Shown here: in pieces, positions 41,871 to 49,814 of the stretch
Numbering within the stretch: position 1 is the first letter of the stretch
Layout: the number at the start of each line of letters is the position of its first letter
Origin: Saccharothrix sp. HUAS TT1
GTDB taxonomy: Bacteria; Actinomycetota; Actinomycetes; Mycobacteriales; Pseudonocardiaceae
Direction: 5' to 3'
Length of the DNA stretch: 64,000 nucleotides
NCBI RefSeq assembly: GCF_040744945.1
Contig: NZ_CP160453.1
Coordinates: 5,270,001-5,334,000, forward strand
Notes under the pieces: generated by a model
Databases searched by the model: none
Told to the model about the DNA's origin: nothing
The model's input: the letters and a program-made list of their open reading frames with translations, nothing else
Translations under genes and position numbers: made by a program

Positions 41871-42923
41871 CTACCCGACCGCGGGCGGCGCGGTGAACCG
41901 CAGCACCACCTGCGTCACCTGCTCCGGCCGGGTGTCGATCAGCTCGTAGGCCGAGGCTGCCTCCTCGACCGGCAGCACGTGCGACACCAGCGGTCGCAGC
42001 AGGAGGCGCCCGGCCACGGCCAGGTCGATGACGGTGGTGTTCAGCCGCCTGCGGTCCCAGCGGTGGGACAGGCCGGGCGCGACGCCGGAGATCTGCGAGC
42101 AGACCAGGTCGACCCGGTTGTGGTGGAACTCCTCGCCGAGCAGCAGGCCGCGCGCCTCACCCTGGTAGAAGCCGCCCGCGACGACGCGCGCGTTGTAGGC
42201 GACGGTGCGGACGGCCTCGTTGAGGGCCTGCGGGTTGCCGCTGACGTCGAGCGCGACGTCCGCGCCGCGCCCGCCGGTCAGCACCCGCACCTGCTCGGCG
42301 ACGCCGCCCACCCGCGCGTCCAGCGTCTCGTCCGCGCCGAGCCGCCCGGCCAGCTCCAGGCGGTGCGGGATGGCGTCCACCGCGACGATCCGCGCGCCGT
42401 TGAGCCGGGCCAGCTGCGCCACGATCTGCCCCACCACGCCCAACCCGAACACCACGACCGTCTCGCCGACGTGGATGTCGGCGTCCAGCACGACGTTGAG
42501 GGCCACCGCGCCGATGTGGCTGAAGATGCCGAGGACCGGGTCGGCCCGTGGGTCGAGCACCCGGTCCGCCGCGTATGACTCCTCTACCACGGCCGTCGAG
42601 CGGTGCCCCCAGGTGCCCCAGACCACCTGACCCGGTTGGACGGCGGTGACGTCCTCGCCGACCTCGACCACCTCGCCGACCTCCTCGTACCCGACCACCG
42701 CCGGGTACCCGGCGGTCGGCTGCCCCGGCACGAACAGGCGCAGGTCGGGGTCCCACGTCTTGACGAAGTGGGCGTTGGTGCCGCGGTACTGGGTCATCTC
42801 GGTGCCCGCGGAGATCCCCGAGTACAGGGTGCGGAGGCGGACGCCGGTCGGCCCGGGCGGCGAGTCGGGCTCCTCGGCGAGCGAGACGGACCGGGGCGCG
42901 TCCAGCCGTACTACCGTTCCCAT
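41871..42923 (-). CDS. MDR-family sugar/polyol dehydrogenase-like protein
   Basis: 350 residues, medium-chain dehydrogenase/reductase. The N-terminal catalytic domain has the SGISAGTEMTQYRG motif and GYEEVGEVVEVGEDVT in place of the zinc-ligand GHE; no four-Cys structural zinc loop is present, so this belongs to the zinc-poor branch. The Rossmann motif is VVVFGLGVVGQIVAQLARL. The start ATG has AGGAGGG 7 bases upstream, and it begins 13 bases before (overlapping) the stop region of the hydrolase gene. Last gene of a minus-strand operon with an epimerase-like TIM barrel and a glycoside hydrolase. It probably oxidises or reduces the sugar released by them; cofactor preference is not clear. Confidence 0.85.
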   Translation of the reverse strand: MGTVVRLDAPRSVSLAEEPDSPPGPTGVRLRTLYSGISAGTEMTQYRGTNAHFVKTWDPDLRLFVPGQPTAGYPAVVGYEEVGEVVEVGEDVTAVQPGQVVWGTWGHRSTAVVEESYAADRVLDPRADPVLGIFSHIGAVALNVVLDADIHVGETVVVFGLGVVGQIVAQLARLNGARIVAVDAIPHRLELAGRLGADETLDARVGGVAEQVRVLTGGRGADVALDVSGNPQALNEAVRTVAYNARVVAGGFYQGEARGLLLGEEFHHNRVDLVCSQISGVAPGLSHRWDRRRLNTTVIDLAVAGRLLLRPLVSHVLPVEEAASAYELIDTRPEQVTQVVLRFTAPPAVG

Positions 42924-44269
42924 CGCTGCCCTCCTGGTTCGCTTGCGAGGACGTCCAGCAGGAGCGCGGCCGTCCAGCTGAAGTGGTCGGCGCCCAGGCC
43001 GTCCCCGGTCACCGGGTCGAAGTACTCCCGGAACCCGGCGCCGGCGACCAGGCCGGCCATGTCGGACGCCAACCGCTGAGCGTGCCCGGTCTCGCCCTGC
43101 CGCCGCAGCGCCGTCCACAGCAGCCAGTTGGTGTTCATCCAGGTCGGCCCGCGCCAGTACCGGTGGCGGTCGACGTCGGGCGCGGTGAGGTCGTAGCTGG
43201 GCACGCCGCGCACGTCCGACGAACCCAGGCCGAACGCGGGGCCGGTGAGCGTCGCCAGCAGCGCCTCCCGCCGCCCGGCGGGCAGGTCCGGCAGCAGCAG
43301 CGGCACCAGACCGGCCACCGTGCGCCTGGGCACGGCACGGCCGGTGCGCGCGTCGAGCGCCACGTAGCAGCCCAGCGCCGGGTCGAATAGCCGTGTGTGG
43401 ATGTGGTGCGCCAGCTCCCCGGCCCGCTCGACGTGCCTGCCGGGGTCCGCGCCGGCGCGTCGGGCCAGGTCCGCCAGCGCGCGCTCGGACCAGGCCAGCA
43501 CGGCGCAGAACAGCGGGTCGACCACGCAGAACGGCAGGCCGGTCAGGTCGTCGTCGGCGTAGCCGCGGTCGCGGTAGGCGGCGACGATGCCCATGTAGCG
43601 GGCGTAGTCCTGGTCGGTGGGCCGGTGCCCGGCGTCGGCGTGCCGCAGGTCGCGCCGCAGGCCGGTGATGTCGTCGGCTGACTCGGGATCGGCCGCGCGC
43701 AGAGGCTCGTCCCACGACGGGCTGTTGTCCAGCCCCGACTCCCACGGGTGCACGATGCCCACCAGGCCGGAGGCGACGCGCCGCCGTTCGAACAGGTAGT
43801 CGTGGAACCGGGCGAGCGCGGGGTAGAGGCGTCGGACCGCCGCGTCGGTCGCGTCGCCGGGGTGGCGTTCGGCGACGGCGAGCACGGCGGCGGCGTGCAC
43901 CGGCGGCTGCACCAGGCCAGTGGTCGACACGCCCGCCGCCGGTCCGGCGGGCGGCAGCGGTCGCCAGAACCCCGGACCGGGGAAGTAGGCGTCCTCGGGG
44001 ACGGTCGGGTTGAAGACGATCTGCGGCACCCGCCCGTCACGCCACTGCGCGCCGTGCAACGCGATCAGCTCGGCGAACGCCCGCCGCGGGCTGAGGTGGG
44101 CTTGGCCGATGGCGATGAACGCCGAGTCCCAGCTCCACTGGTGCGGGTACAGCGTGCCGGTCGGCACGGTGGCCGAGCCGCGCCAATTGCGCAGCAGCGT
44201 CGCGGCGGCCCGCCGCCGCAGGTCGACTTCGTCGGGCGCGGAAGTCGTCCCGGTGCTCACCGCCCTCAC
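42911..44269 (-). CDS. MGH1/GH63-like glycoside hydrolase, (alpha/alpha)6 barrel
   Basis: 452 residues. Motifs of the GH63-related mannosylglycerate/glucosylglycerate hydrolase-like group: LYPHQWSWDSAFIAIGQA near the N-terminus, HPWESGLDNSPSWDEPL with the acidic residues of the active site, RYWRGPTWMNTNWLL, and a C-terminal FREYFDPVTGDGLGADHFSW. No signal peptide, so it acts on an imported substrate in the cytoplasm. The GTG at 44269 overlaps the stop of the upstream gene (GTGA), which decides the start; a second GTG lies 9 bases downstream. Likely role is release of a hexose from a small glycoside (inference from family and operon). Confidence 0.85.
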   Translation of the reverse strand: MRAVSTGTTSAPDEVDLRRRAAATLLRNWRGSATVPTGTLYPHQWSWDSAFIAIGQAHLSPRRAFAELIALHGAQWRDGRVPQIVFNPTVPEDAYFPGPGFWRPLPPAGPAAGVSTTGLVQPPVHAAAVLAVAERHPGDATDAAVRRLYPALARFHDYLFERRRVASGLVGIVHPWESGLDNSPSWDEPLRAADPESADDITGLRRDLRHADAGHRPTDQDYARYMGIVAAYRDRGYADDDLTGLPFCVVDPLFCAVLAWSERALADLARRAGADPGRHVERAGELAHHIHTRLFDPALGCYVALDARTGRAVPRRTVAGLVPLLLPDLPAGRREALLATLTGPAFGLGSSDVRGVPSYDLTAPDVDRHRYWRGPTWMNTNWLLWTALRRQGETGHAQRLASDMAGLVAGAGFREYFDPVTGDGLGADHFSWTAALLLDVLASEPGGQRWER

Positions 44270-45048
44270 CCGCCGGCCTGCCGGAGCAAGCTCACCGCGG
44301 CCGGCAGCACGGACTCCGCCGGACCGGACAGGTCGCACGCCAGGGACACCCAGCCCCGGTGGCCCGCGGCGTCGAGCGCCGCGAACGCCGCCCACCAGTC
44401 GACGTGGCCCGCACCCGGTTCCAGCCCGGTGGAGTCGGCCAGTTCGACGTGCCCCAACCACGGCCCGGCGGCCAGCAGCGCACCGGGCGGGTCGACCTCC
44501 TCGACGTTCATGTGGAAGGTGTGCGCGGCCACCCGCAACGACGGCAGCCCGATCACCCGGCACAGCTCCACCGCCTGGTCGAGGGTGTTGACCGGGCGGC
44601 CCTCGTAGCGGTTGACCGGCTGCACGCACAGCGACACGCCCTCGCCCTCGGCCCGTTCGGCGAGCCGGCGCAGGTCGTCCAGCGGCACCCGGTAGTCCTC
44701 GACGGACGGCGCCGCCGCGTGCCCGTCGGTCACCGGCAGCACCACGACCCGACCGCCCAGCGCCGCGATCACGCCCATCCGCTCGGACACCTGCCCGATG
44801 ATGTCCACCCGCCGGTCCACGTCGCCGACGAGTGGCAGCACGTCCAGGCACACCGAGGGCACGACGACACCGCGGCCAACGGCCCGGTCGAGGTCGCCGA
44901 GGCGGGCGCCGAACGCCTCGCCGCCCGGCGCGCGCAGCTCGATGCCGTCGAAACCCGCCAGCCGCGCGAACTCCCACTTCTCCTGCACCGAGGCGCCCGG
45001 CAGGAGGTGCTCCTGGCAGGCGATCTTCCACTGCGGCATGTCGGCCAT
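44266..45048 (-). CDS. Sugar phosphate isomerase/epimerase-like TIM-barrel protein
   Basis: 260 residues, Xyl-isomerase-like (AP endonuclease 2) TIM barrel: KWEFARLAGFDGIELRAPGG, a central VCLDVLPLVGD, SLCVQPVNRYEGRPVNTLDQ with the metal-site Glu, RVAAHTFHMNVEE, and GHVELADSTGLEPGAGHVDW near the end. These acidic and His residues are where the divalent metal binds in the family. It isomerises or epimerises a keto or inosose-type sugar; which one is unknown. ATG 45048 is preferred, with GACGGGA 5 bases upstream; a second ATG lies 9 bases on. First gene of the minus-strand operon, divergent from the ABC importer. Confidence 0.82.
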   Translation of the reverse strand: MADMPQWKIACQEHLLPGASVQEKWEFARLAGFDGIELRAPGGEAFGARLGDLDRAVGRGVVVPSVCLDVLPLVGDVDRRVDIIGQVSERMGVIAALGGRVVVLPVTDGHAAAPSVEDYRVPLDDLRRLAERAEGEGVSLCVQPVNRYEGRPVNTLDQAVELCRVIGLPSLRVAAHTFHMNVEEVDPPGALLAAGPWLGHVELADSTGLEPGAGHVDWWAAFAALDAAGHRGWVSLACDLSGPAESVLPAAVSLLRQAGG

Positions 45049-45174
45049 TAATCCCGTCATCGGGCAGAACGGCAATGCGGCATACCGATCCCGGCCCGCC
45101 CCTGTTCGGCAAACGCCTGCGCACCACCCGAACCGGGCCCGAAGCGGTCTCCGGGTTGGCGCTTGTCACGGGAC

Positions 45175-45202
45175 GAACACGGGTGTTCAGTGGCGCCCAC
45201 TG
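45175..45202. promoter_or_regulatory. Two overlapping perfect palindromes between divergent sugar operons
   Basis: GAACAC-GG-GTGTTC (45175-45188) and CAGTGG-CGC-CCACTG (45188-45202) share one base. Both are exact inverted repeats and lie in the 206-base gap, 53-80 bases before the importer start. They are good candidate operators for the ROK regulator encoded downstream, positioned to control both operons. Confidence 0.55.
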
Positions 45203-45254
45203 ACGCCAAGGACATGGCCCGTGCCAGGTCGCGGACCACCGGAAGGGAGCAACC

Positions 45255-46646
45255 ATGACCGGACGAGGACTCCGCGTGCTCGCCGCCGCGGTGCCCGTCG
45301 CCCTCGTGCTGGCGGCCTGCGGGAGCGACGAGTCCGGCGGCTCGGCGGACGGCCCGCTCGTCTTCTGGACGATCGAGGACACCGCCGACCGCGTGCAGGC
45401 CCAGGAGCGCCTGCTGGCCCGCTTCACCGAGAAGACCGGGGTGCAGGCCAAGCTCGTCGCGGTCGCCGAGAACCAGCTCACCACCGTGCTCACGTCGGCC
45501 GCCGCGTCCGGCGAGCTGCCCGACGTCATCGGGTCGATCTCGCTGCCGATCATGAGCCGGCTGCGCACCGACGACCTGCTGGACACCGAGGCGGCCAAGC
45601 AGGTCGTCGACAGCCTGGGCGTCGGGACGTTCGCGGAGCAGTCGCTGGACCTGACCCGCGAGGGCGACACGCAGCTCGTGGTGCCCAGCGACGGCTGGGC
45701 CCAGTTGCTGTTCTACCGCAAGGACCTCTTCGCGCAGGCCGGGCTCCAGCCACCCACCACGTTCGACGCCATCCGGGCCGCCGCCGAACGGCTCGACCAG
45801 GGCGACGTCGCGGGCATCACCGCCAGCACCACGCCCGCCGACGTGTTCACCCACCAGACGTTCGAGCACCTCGCCCTGGCCAACGACTGCCGGCTCGTCG
45901 GCGACGACGGGACGGTGGCCCTGGACAGCCCGCAGTGCGTGAACGCGTTCCGCTTCTACACCGACCTGATCGGCGAGCACTCCGTGGCGGGCAACCAGGA
46001 CGTCGACACCACACGTGCGACGTACTTCGCGGGCAAGTCGGCCATGGTGATCTGGTCGTCCTACCTGCTCGACGAGCTGGCGGGCCTGCGCGACGACGCC
46101 CTGCCCACCTGCCCGGAGTGCCAGGGCGACACCGCGTTCCTGGCCAGTAACACCGGCGTGGTCGCCGGGCTGCGCGGACCCGACGGCGGCGAGCCGACCA
46201 CGTTCGGCGAGACCGCGTCGTTCGCCGTGCTCAAGGACGCCGCCACGGACGACGCCAAGCGGCTGGTCGAGTTCCTGATGACCGACGGCTACCGGGACTG
46301 GCTGGCCGTCGCGCCGGAGGGCAAGGTCCCGGTCCGCGCGGGCACCGCGCAGAACCCGCAGGAGTACGCCGAGGCGTGGCGCGGGCTCGACGTCGGCGTG
46401 GACACCAAGGCCCCGCTGTCCCGGTTCTACGACGCGGAGACGCTGAAGGTGGTGCAGGACAGCCCGAAGACGTTCCGGCGCTGGGGCTTCAACCAGGGCA
46501 AGGCCGAACTCGCGGGCGCCGTCGCCGGGCAGCTCGTCGTGCCCAAGGCGCTGGCCGAGGTCGTCAACGGCTCCGGTGACGCGGCGACCGCGGCGGGCAA
46601 GGCGACCGAGCAGGCCGCGGCCATCGCCCGAGAACTCGGCGAGTAG
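45255..46646 (+). CDS. ABC sugar transporter, solute-binding lipoprotein
   Basis: 463 residues, extracytoplasmic binding protein of the carbohydrate (CUT1) class. Lipoprotein signal with lipobox LVLAAC, lipidated Cys22, then a Gly/Ser-rich linker. Body features: LVFWTIEDTADRVQAQERLL, PSDGWAQLLFYRKDLF and the late VVPKALAEVVNGSGDAATAA. GGAAGGGAG lies about 6 bases before the ATG. Two permease genes follow directly, and no ATPase gene is in the operon, so a shared MsiK-type ATPase is expected to energise uptake. Cargo is inferred to be an alpha-galactoside or similar from the downstream enzymes. Confidence 0.93.
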   Translation: MTGRGLRVLAAAVPVALVLAACGSDESGGSADGPLVFWTIEDTADRVQAQERLLARFTEKTGVQAKLVAVAENQLTTVLTSAAASGELPDVIGSISLPIMSRLRTDDLLDTEAAKQVVDSLGVGTFAEQSLDLTREGDTQLVVPSDGWAQLLFYRKDLFAQAGLQPPTTFDAIRAAAERLDQGDVAGITASTTPADVFTHQTFEHLALANDCRLVGDDGTVALDSPQCVNAFRFYTDLIGEHSVAGNQDVDTTRATYFAGKSAMVIWSSYLLDELAGLRDDALPTCPECQGDTAFLASNTGVVAGLRGPDGGEPTTFGETASFAVLKDAATDDAKRLVEFLMTDGYRDWLAVAPEGKVPVRAGTAQNPQEYAEAWRGLDVGVDTKAPLSRFYDAETLKVVQDSPKTFRRWGFNQGKAELAGAVAGQLVVPKALAEVVNGSGDAATAAGKATEQAAAIARELGE

Positions 46647-46653
46647 GCCCGTC

Positions 46654-47625
46654 GTGGCAGCGGGAACCCGCGTCGCACCGGCGCGACGCGGGCGCACGGT
46701 CAAGCAGCAGGACGCCCGCACGGGTCTGCTGCTCCTCACCCCGACCCTGGTGATCGTGTTCGCGGTCGTGCTCGTGCCGCTGGCGTGGTCGGTGCTCATC
46801 GCGTTCCAGCGGGTCCGGCTGATCGACGTCGGCCGGACCGGGCTGTTCACGAGGCTCACGCCGGACAACTTCGCGCGGGTGTTCGCCTCCGACGTGCTGT
46901 GGGAGAGCCTGCGCACCACGGTCGCCTACACCGCGGGCTCGACGGTCCTGGCGGTCTCGCTGGGACTGGTCGCGGCGCTCGCGCTGCGCAAGCCGTTCCG
47001 CGGCCGGTCGTTCGTGCGCGCGGCGATGCTCATCCCGTACGTCGCGCCGGTCGTCGCGGTCACGTTCGTCTGGCGGGTGCTGCTCAACCCGGAGTTCGGC
47101 ATCGTCAACAGCTGGGGCAGGGAGCTGTTCGGGTGGGACGACCCGATCGCGTTCCTCTCCCAGGCGCGCGCCGAGGTCCCGCTGTTCGGCCTCGACGTCC
47201 CGGTGCCGACCGCGCTGCTGACCGTCATCGCGTTCGAGGGCTGGCGGTACTTCCCGTTCGCGTTCCTGTTCCTGCTCGCCCGCTTGTCGGCGCTGCCCGC
47301 CGACCTGGAGGAGGCCGCCACCGTCGACGGGGCGACGCCGTCGCAGCGGTTCCGGCACATCGTGCTGCCGCAGCTGATGCCGGTGATCGCCGTGCTGGTC
47401 GTGCTGCGCAGCATCTGGACGTTCAACGAGTTCGACGACATCTTCCTGCTCACCGGCGGCGCGGCGGGCACCCAAGTGGTGAGCGTGCGCGTCTACGAAC
47501 TGCTCACCGTGCAGCGCAACGTCGGCGCCGCCGCCGCCCAGTCCGTGCTGCTCGCCGTCGTGCTGGCGGTGCTGCTCGGCGCGTACCTGTGGTTGCTGCG
47601 GCGTCGGGAAGGAGCCAGGCCGTGA
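46654..47625 (+). CDS. ABC sugar transporter permease 1 (MalF-like)
   Basis: 323 residues with six predicted membrane segments, the first LLLLTPTLVIVFAVVLVPLA. The cytoplasmic EAA loop is EEAATVDGATPSQRFRHIVL, the contact site for the ATPase. The N-terminus is short and basic. The GTG start at 46654 lies 7 bases after the binding-protein stop; the open frame extends further upstream but would overlap that gene. The stop overlaps the next start (GTGA). Confidence 0.93.
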   Translation: MAAGTRVAPARRGRTVKQQDARTGLLLLTPTLVIVFAVVLVPLAWSVLIAFQRVRLIDVGRTGLFTRLTPDNFARVFASDVLWESLRTTVAYTAGSTVLAVSLGLVAALALRKPFRGRSFVRAAMLIPYVAPVVAVTFVWRVLLNPEFGIVNSWGRELFGWDDPIAFLSQARAEVPLFGLDVPVPTALLTVIAFEGWRYFPFAFLFLLARLSALPADLEEAATVDGATPSQRFRHIVLPQLMPVIAVLVVLRSIWTFNEFDDIFLLTGGAAGTQVVSVRVYELLTVQRNVGAAAAQSVLLAVVLAVLLGAYLWLLRRREGARP

Positions 47626-48515
47626 GCCGGACCGCACCGCCCCGGCCGTGGACGCGCGACCGCGTCGAGCGCGCCGTGTTCGGCGTCCTGCGGCCGGTGG
47701 TGATCGTGTTCTTCCTGATCGCCACCCTGCTGCCGTTCTACTACATGCTCGTGCTGTCGGTGCGGCCGATCGAGGACCTGCTGCGGCGGCCCGACTCGCT
47801 GCTGGTCGACCTCTCCGAGCTGACCCTGTCCACCTACGCCACCGTGCTGCGGCCGGTGCGCGAGGGCGGCCAGGGATTCCTCAGCCTGCTGGGCAACAGC
47901 GCCGTCGTGGCGTCCGCGTCGGTGCTCGTGGCACTGGTGATCGCCATCCCCGGCGCGTACGCGGTGAGCAGGCTGGAGTTCTTCGGCAGGCGGCAGGTCA
48001 GCTCGCTGTTCCTGGTGGTGTACCTGTTCCCGGCGATCGTGCTGGCGATCCCGCTGTTCGTGCTGCTGACCCGGATGCAGCTGCGCGGCTCGTTGGCGGG
48101 CCTGGTGCTGGTCTACATCGCGCAGACCGTGCCGGTCGCGATCTACATGCTCAAGAACTACTTCGAGACGATCCCGGAGAGCGTGGAGGAGGCCGGTCTG
48201 GTCGACGGGTTGACCCGGGTCGGCGTCATCCGCCGGATCAGCCTGCCGCTGGCCATGCCGTCGGTCATCGCGACCGGGATCTTCGTGTTCATGATCGCCT
48301 GGAACGAGTTCCTGTTCGCCCTGCTGTTCCTGGTCGAGCGACGGGACCGGTGGACGGTCTCGCTCGGCCTGGCGCAGCTCTCCGGCAGCATCGAGGTGCC
48401 CACCACGGTCCTGATGGCCGGGTCCGTCGTCATCACGCTGCCCGTCGTGCTGCTGTTCTTCCTGACCGAACGGCTACTCTCGCAAGGGCTGACCAGCGGC
48501 GCGGAGAAGGGCTGA
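47622..48515 (+). CDS. ABC sugar transporter permease 2 (MalG-like)
   Basis: 297 residues with six membrane segments (VVIVFFLIATLLPFYYMLVL first). The EAA loop reads ESVEEAGLVDGLTRVGVIRR, followed by ISLPLAMPSVIATGIFVF. The GTG start overlaps the permease 1 stop. Together with permease 1 it forms the membrane channel for the sugar captured by the lipoprotein. Confidence 0.93.
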   Translation: MSRTAPPRPWTRDRVERAVFGVLRPVVIVFFLIATLLPFYYMLVLSVRPIEDLLRRPDSLLVDLSELTLSTYATVLRPVREGGQGFLSLLGNSAVVASASVLVALVIAIPGAYAVSRLEFFGRRQVSSLFLVVYLFPAIVLAIPLFVLLTRMQLRGSLAGLVLVYIAQTVPVAIYMLKNYFETIPESVEEAGLVDGLTRVGVIRRISLPLAMPSVIATGIFVFMIAWNEFLFALLFLVERRDRWTVSLGLAQLSGSIEVPTTVLMAGSVVITLPVVLLFFLTERLLSQGLTSGAEKG

Positions 48516-48522
48516 CCCGCCG

Positions 48523-49767
48523 GTGGCAGCCGAGCCGACGCCCGTGGCGAGGAGGGGACACCCGGTGGCGCGCAGCGGTTTCACGGCGTCGCAGGGCGAG
48601 ATCCTGGTGCTCGTCCGGTCCGGGCGGGTGAAGACCCGGCGCGACCTCCAGGAGCTGACCGGGCTGTCCCGCTCGACGGTGTCGCTGCGGGTCGACCAGC
48701 TCATCTCGGCGGGTTACCTGCGGGCGGTCGAGCGGCGGCGCGGCGCCGCGGGCAGACCCGCCGAGCTGCTGTCGTTCGAGGAGGGCGACAAGCTGGTGCT
48801 GGCCGCCGACCTCGGCGCGACGCACGCCCGCTTCGCGTTGACCGACGCGGGCGGCCGGATGATCGCCGAACGCACCGAGGACCTGCTCATCGGGCAGGAC
48901 CCGGACGTCGTGCTGAAGATCGTCATCAGGCGGTTCCGGGAACTGCTCAAGGGCGCGGGCCTGGACCGGGCGCGGCTCGCCGGGATCGGCGTCGGCCTGC
49001 CCGGCCCGGTCGACTTCCGGACCGGGCGCCCCGTGCAGCCACCCATCATGCCGGGCTGGCACGGCATCCCGGTGGCCAGGACGCTCGCCGACGCGCTGGG
49101 CTGCCCGGCGTTCGTGGACAACGACGCCAACGTGCTGGGCCTGGGCGAGGTCCGCGAGCGCTACCCCGACGTCGACAACCTGCTGTTCGTGAAGGTCGGC
49201 ACCGGCATCGGGGCCGGCGTGATCCTCGGCGGACGGCCCGAACGCGGCGCCACCGGCCAGGGCGGCGACATCGGCCACATCCGGATCGCCCGCCCGATGG
49301 ACGGCGCGCGGTGCCGGTGCGGCGCCACGGGCTGCCTGGCCGCGCACGCGAGCGGGGCGGCGCTGGCCCGCCAGCTCACCGAGCGCGGCATCCGGGCCGG
49401 GACCAGCCGTGACGTCGTCCGGCTCGTCGAGGAGGGCGACCCGGACGCGATCACCCTCGTCCAGGACGCGGGCCGGCTGCTGGGCGAGGTGCTGGCGACC
49501 GCCGTCGCGCTGCTCAACCCGACCGTCGTGGTGATCGGCGGCGACCTCGCGCTCACCCGCGAGCACCTGCTGGTCGGCGTCCGCGAGCGCCTGTACGAGC
49601 GCACCGTGCCGGGGCTGACCAGCAGCCTGGCCGTGGTGGAGAGCCGGCTCGGGGACCAGGCGGGCGTGCACGGGGCCCGGCACATGGTGATCGACCAGGT
49701 CTTCTCGGCCGAGGCGGTGGACGCCCGGCTCCCGCACGAACCCGCGCGGGCCGCGCTCACGACCTGA
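48523..49767 (+). CDS. ROK-family transcriptional regulator
   Basis: 414 residues. An N-terminal winged helix (residues about 18-75: SGRVKTRRDLQELTGLSRST, SLRVDQLISAGYLRAVERRR) is followed by a ROK sugar-kinase-like domain: VLAADLGATHARFAL, GIGVGLPGPVD, FVDNDANVLGLGE and the zinc-binding CRCGATGCLAAHASG. The last motif usually has Glu where Ala follows Leu, so binding may be altered. Such proteins repress sugar operons and release DNA when a sugar binds. It sits inside the operon it probably controls; GTG start 8 bases after the permease stop. Confidence 0.9.
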   Translation: MAAEPTPVARRGHPVARSGFTASQGEILVLVRSGRVKTRRDLQELTGLSRSTVSLRVDQLISAGYLRAVERRRGAAGRPAELLSFEEGDKLVLAADLGATHARFALTDAGGRMIAERTEDLLIGQDPDVVLKIVIRRFRELLKGAGLDRARLAGIGVGLPGPVDFRTGRPVQPPIMPGWHGIPVARTLADALGCPAFVDNDANVLGLGEVRERYPDVDNLLFVKVGTGIGAGVILGGRPERGATGQGGDIGHIRIARPMDGARCRCGATGCLAAHASGAALARQLTERGIRAGTSRDVVRLVEEGDPDAITLVQDAGRLLGEVLATAVALLNPTVVVIGGDLALTREHLLVGVRERLYERTVPGLTSSLAVVESRLGDQAGVHGARHMVIDQVFSAEAVDARLPHEPARAALTT

Positions 49768-49814
49768 CCCCCGGACGACACGACACCGAGACCGGGCGAC
49801 CTCGAAGGAGCGCG

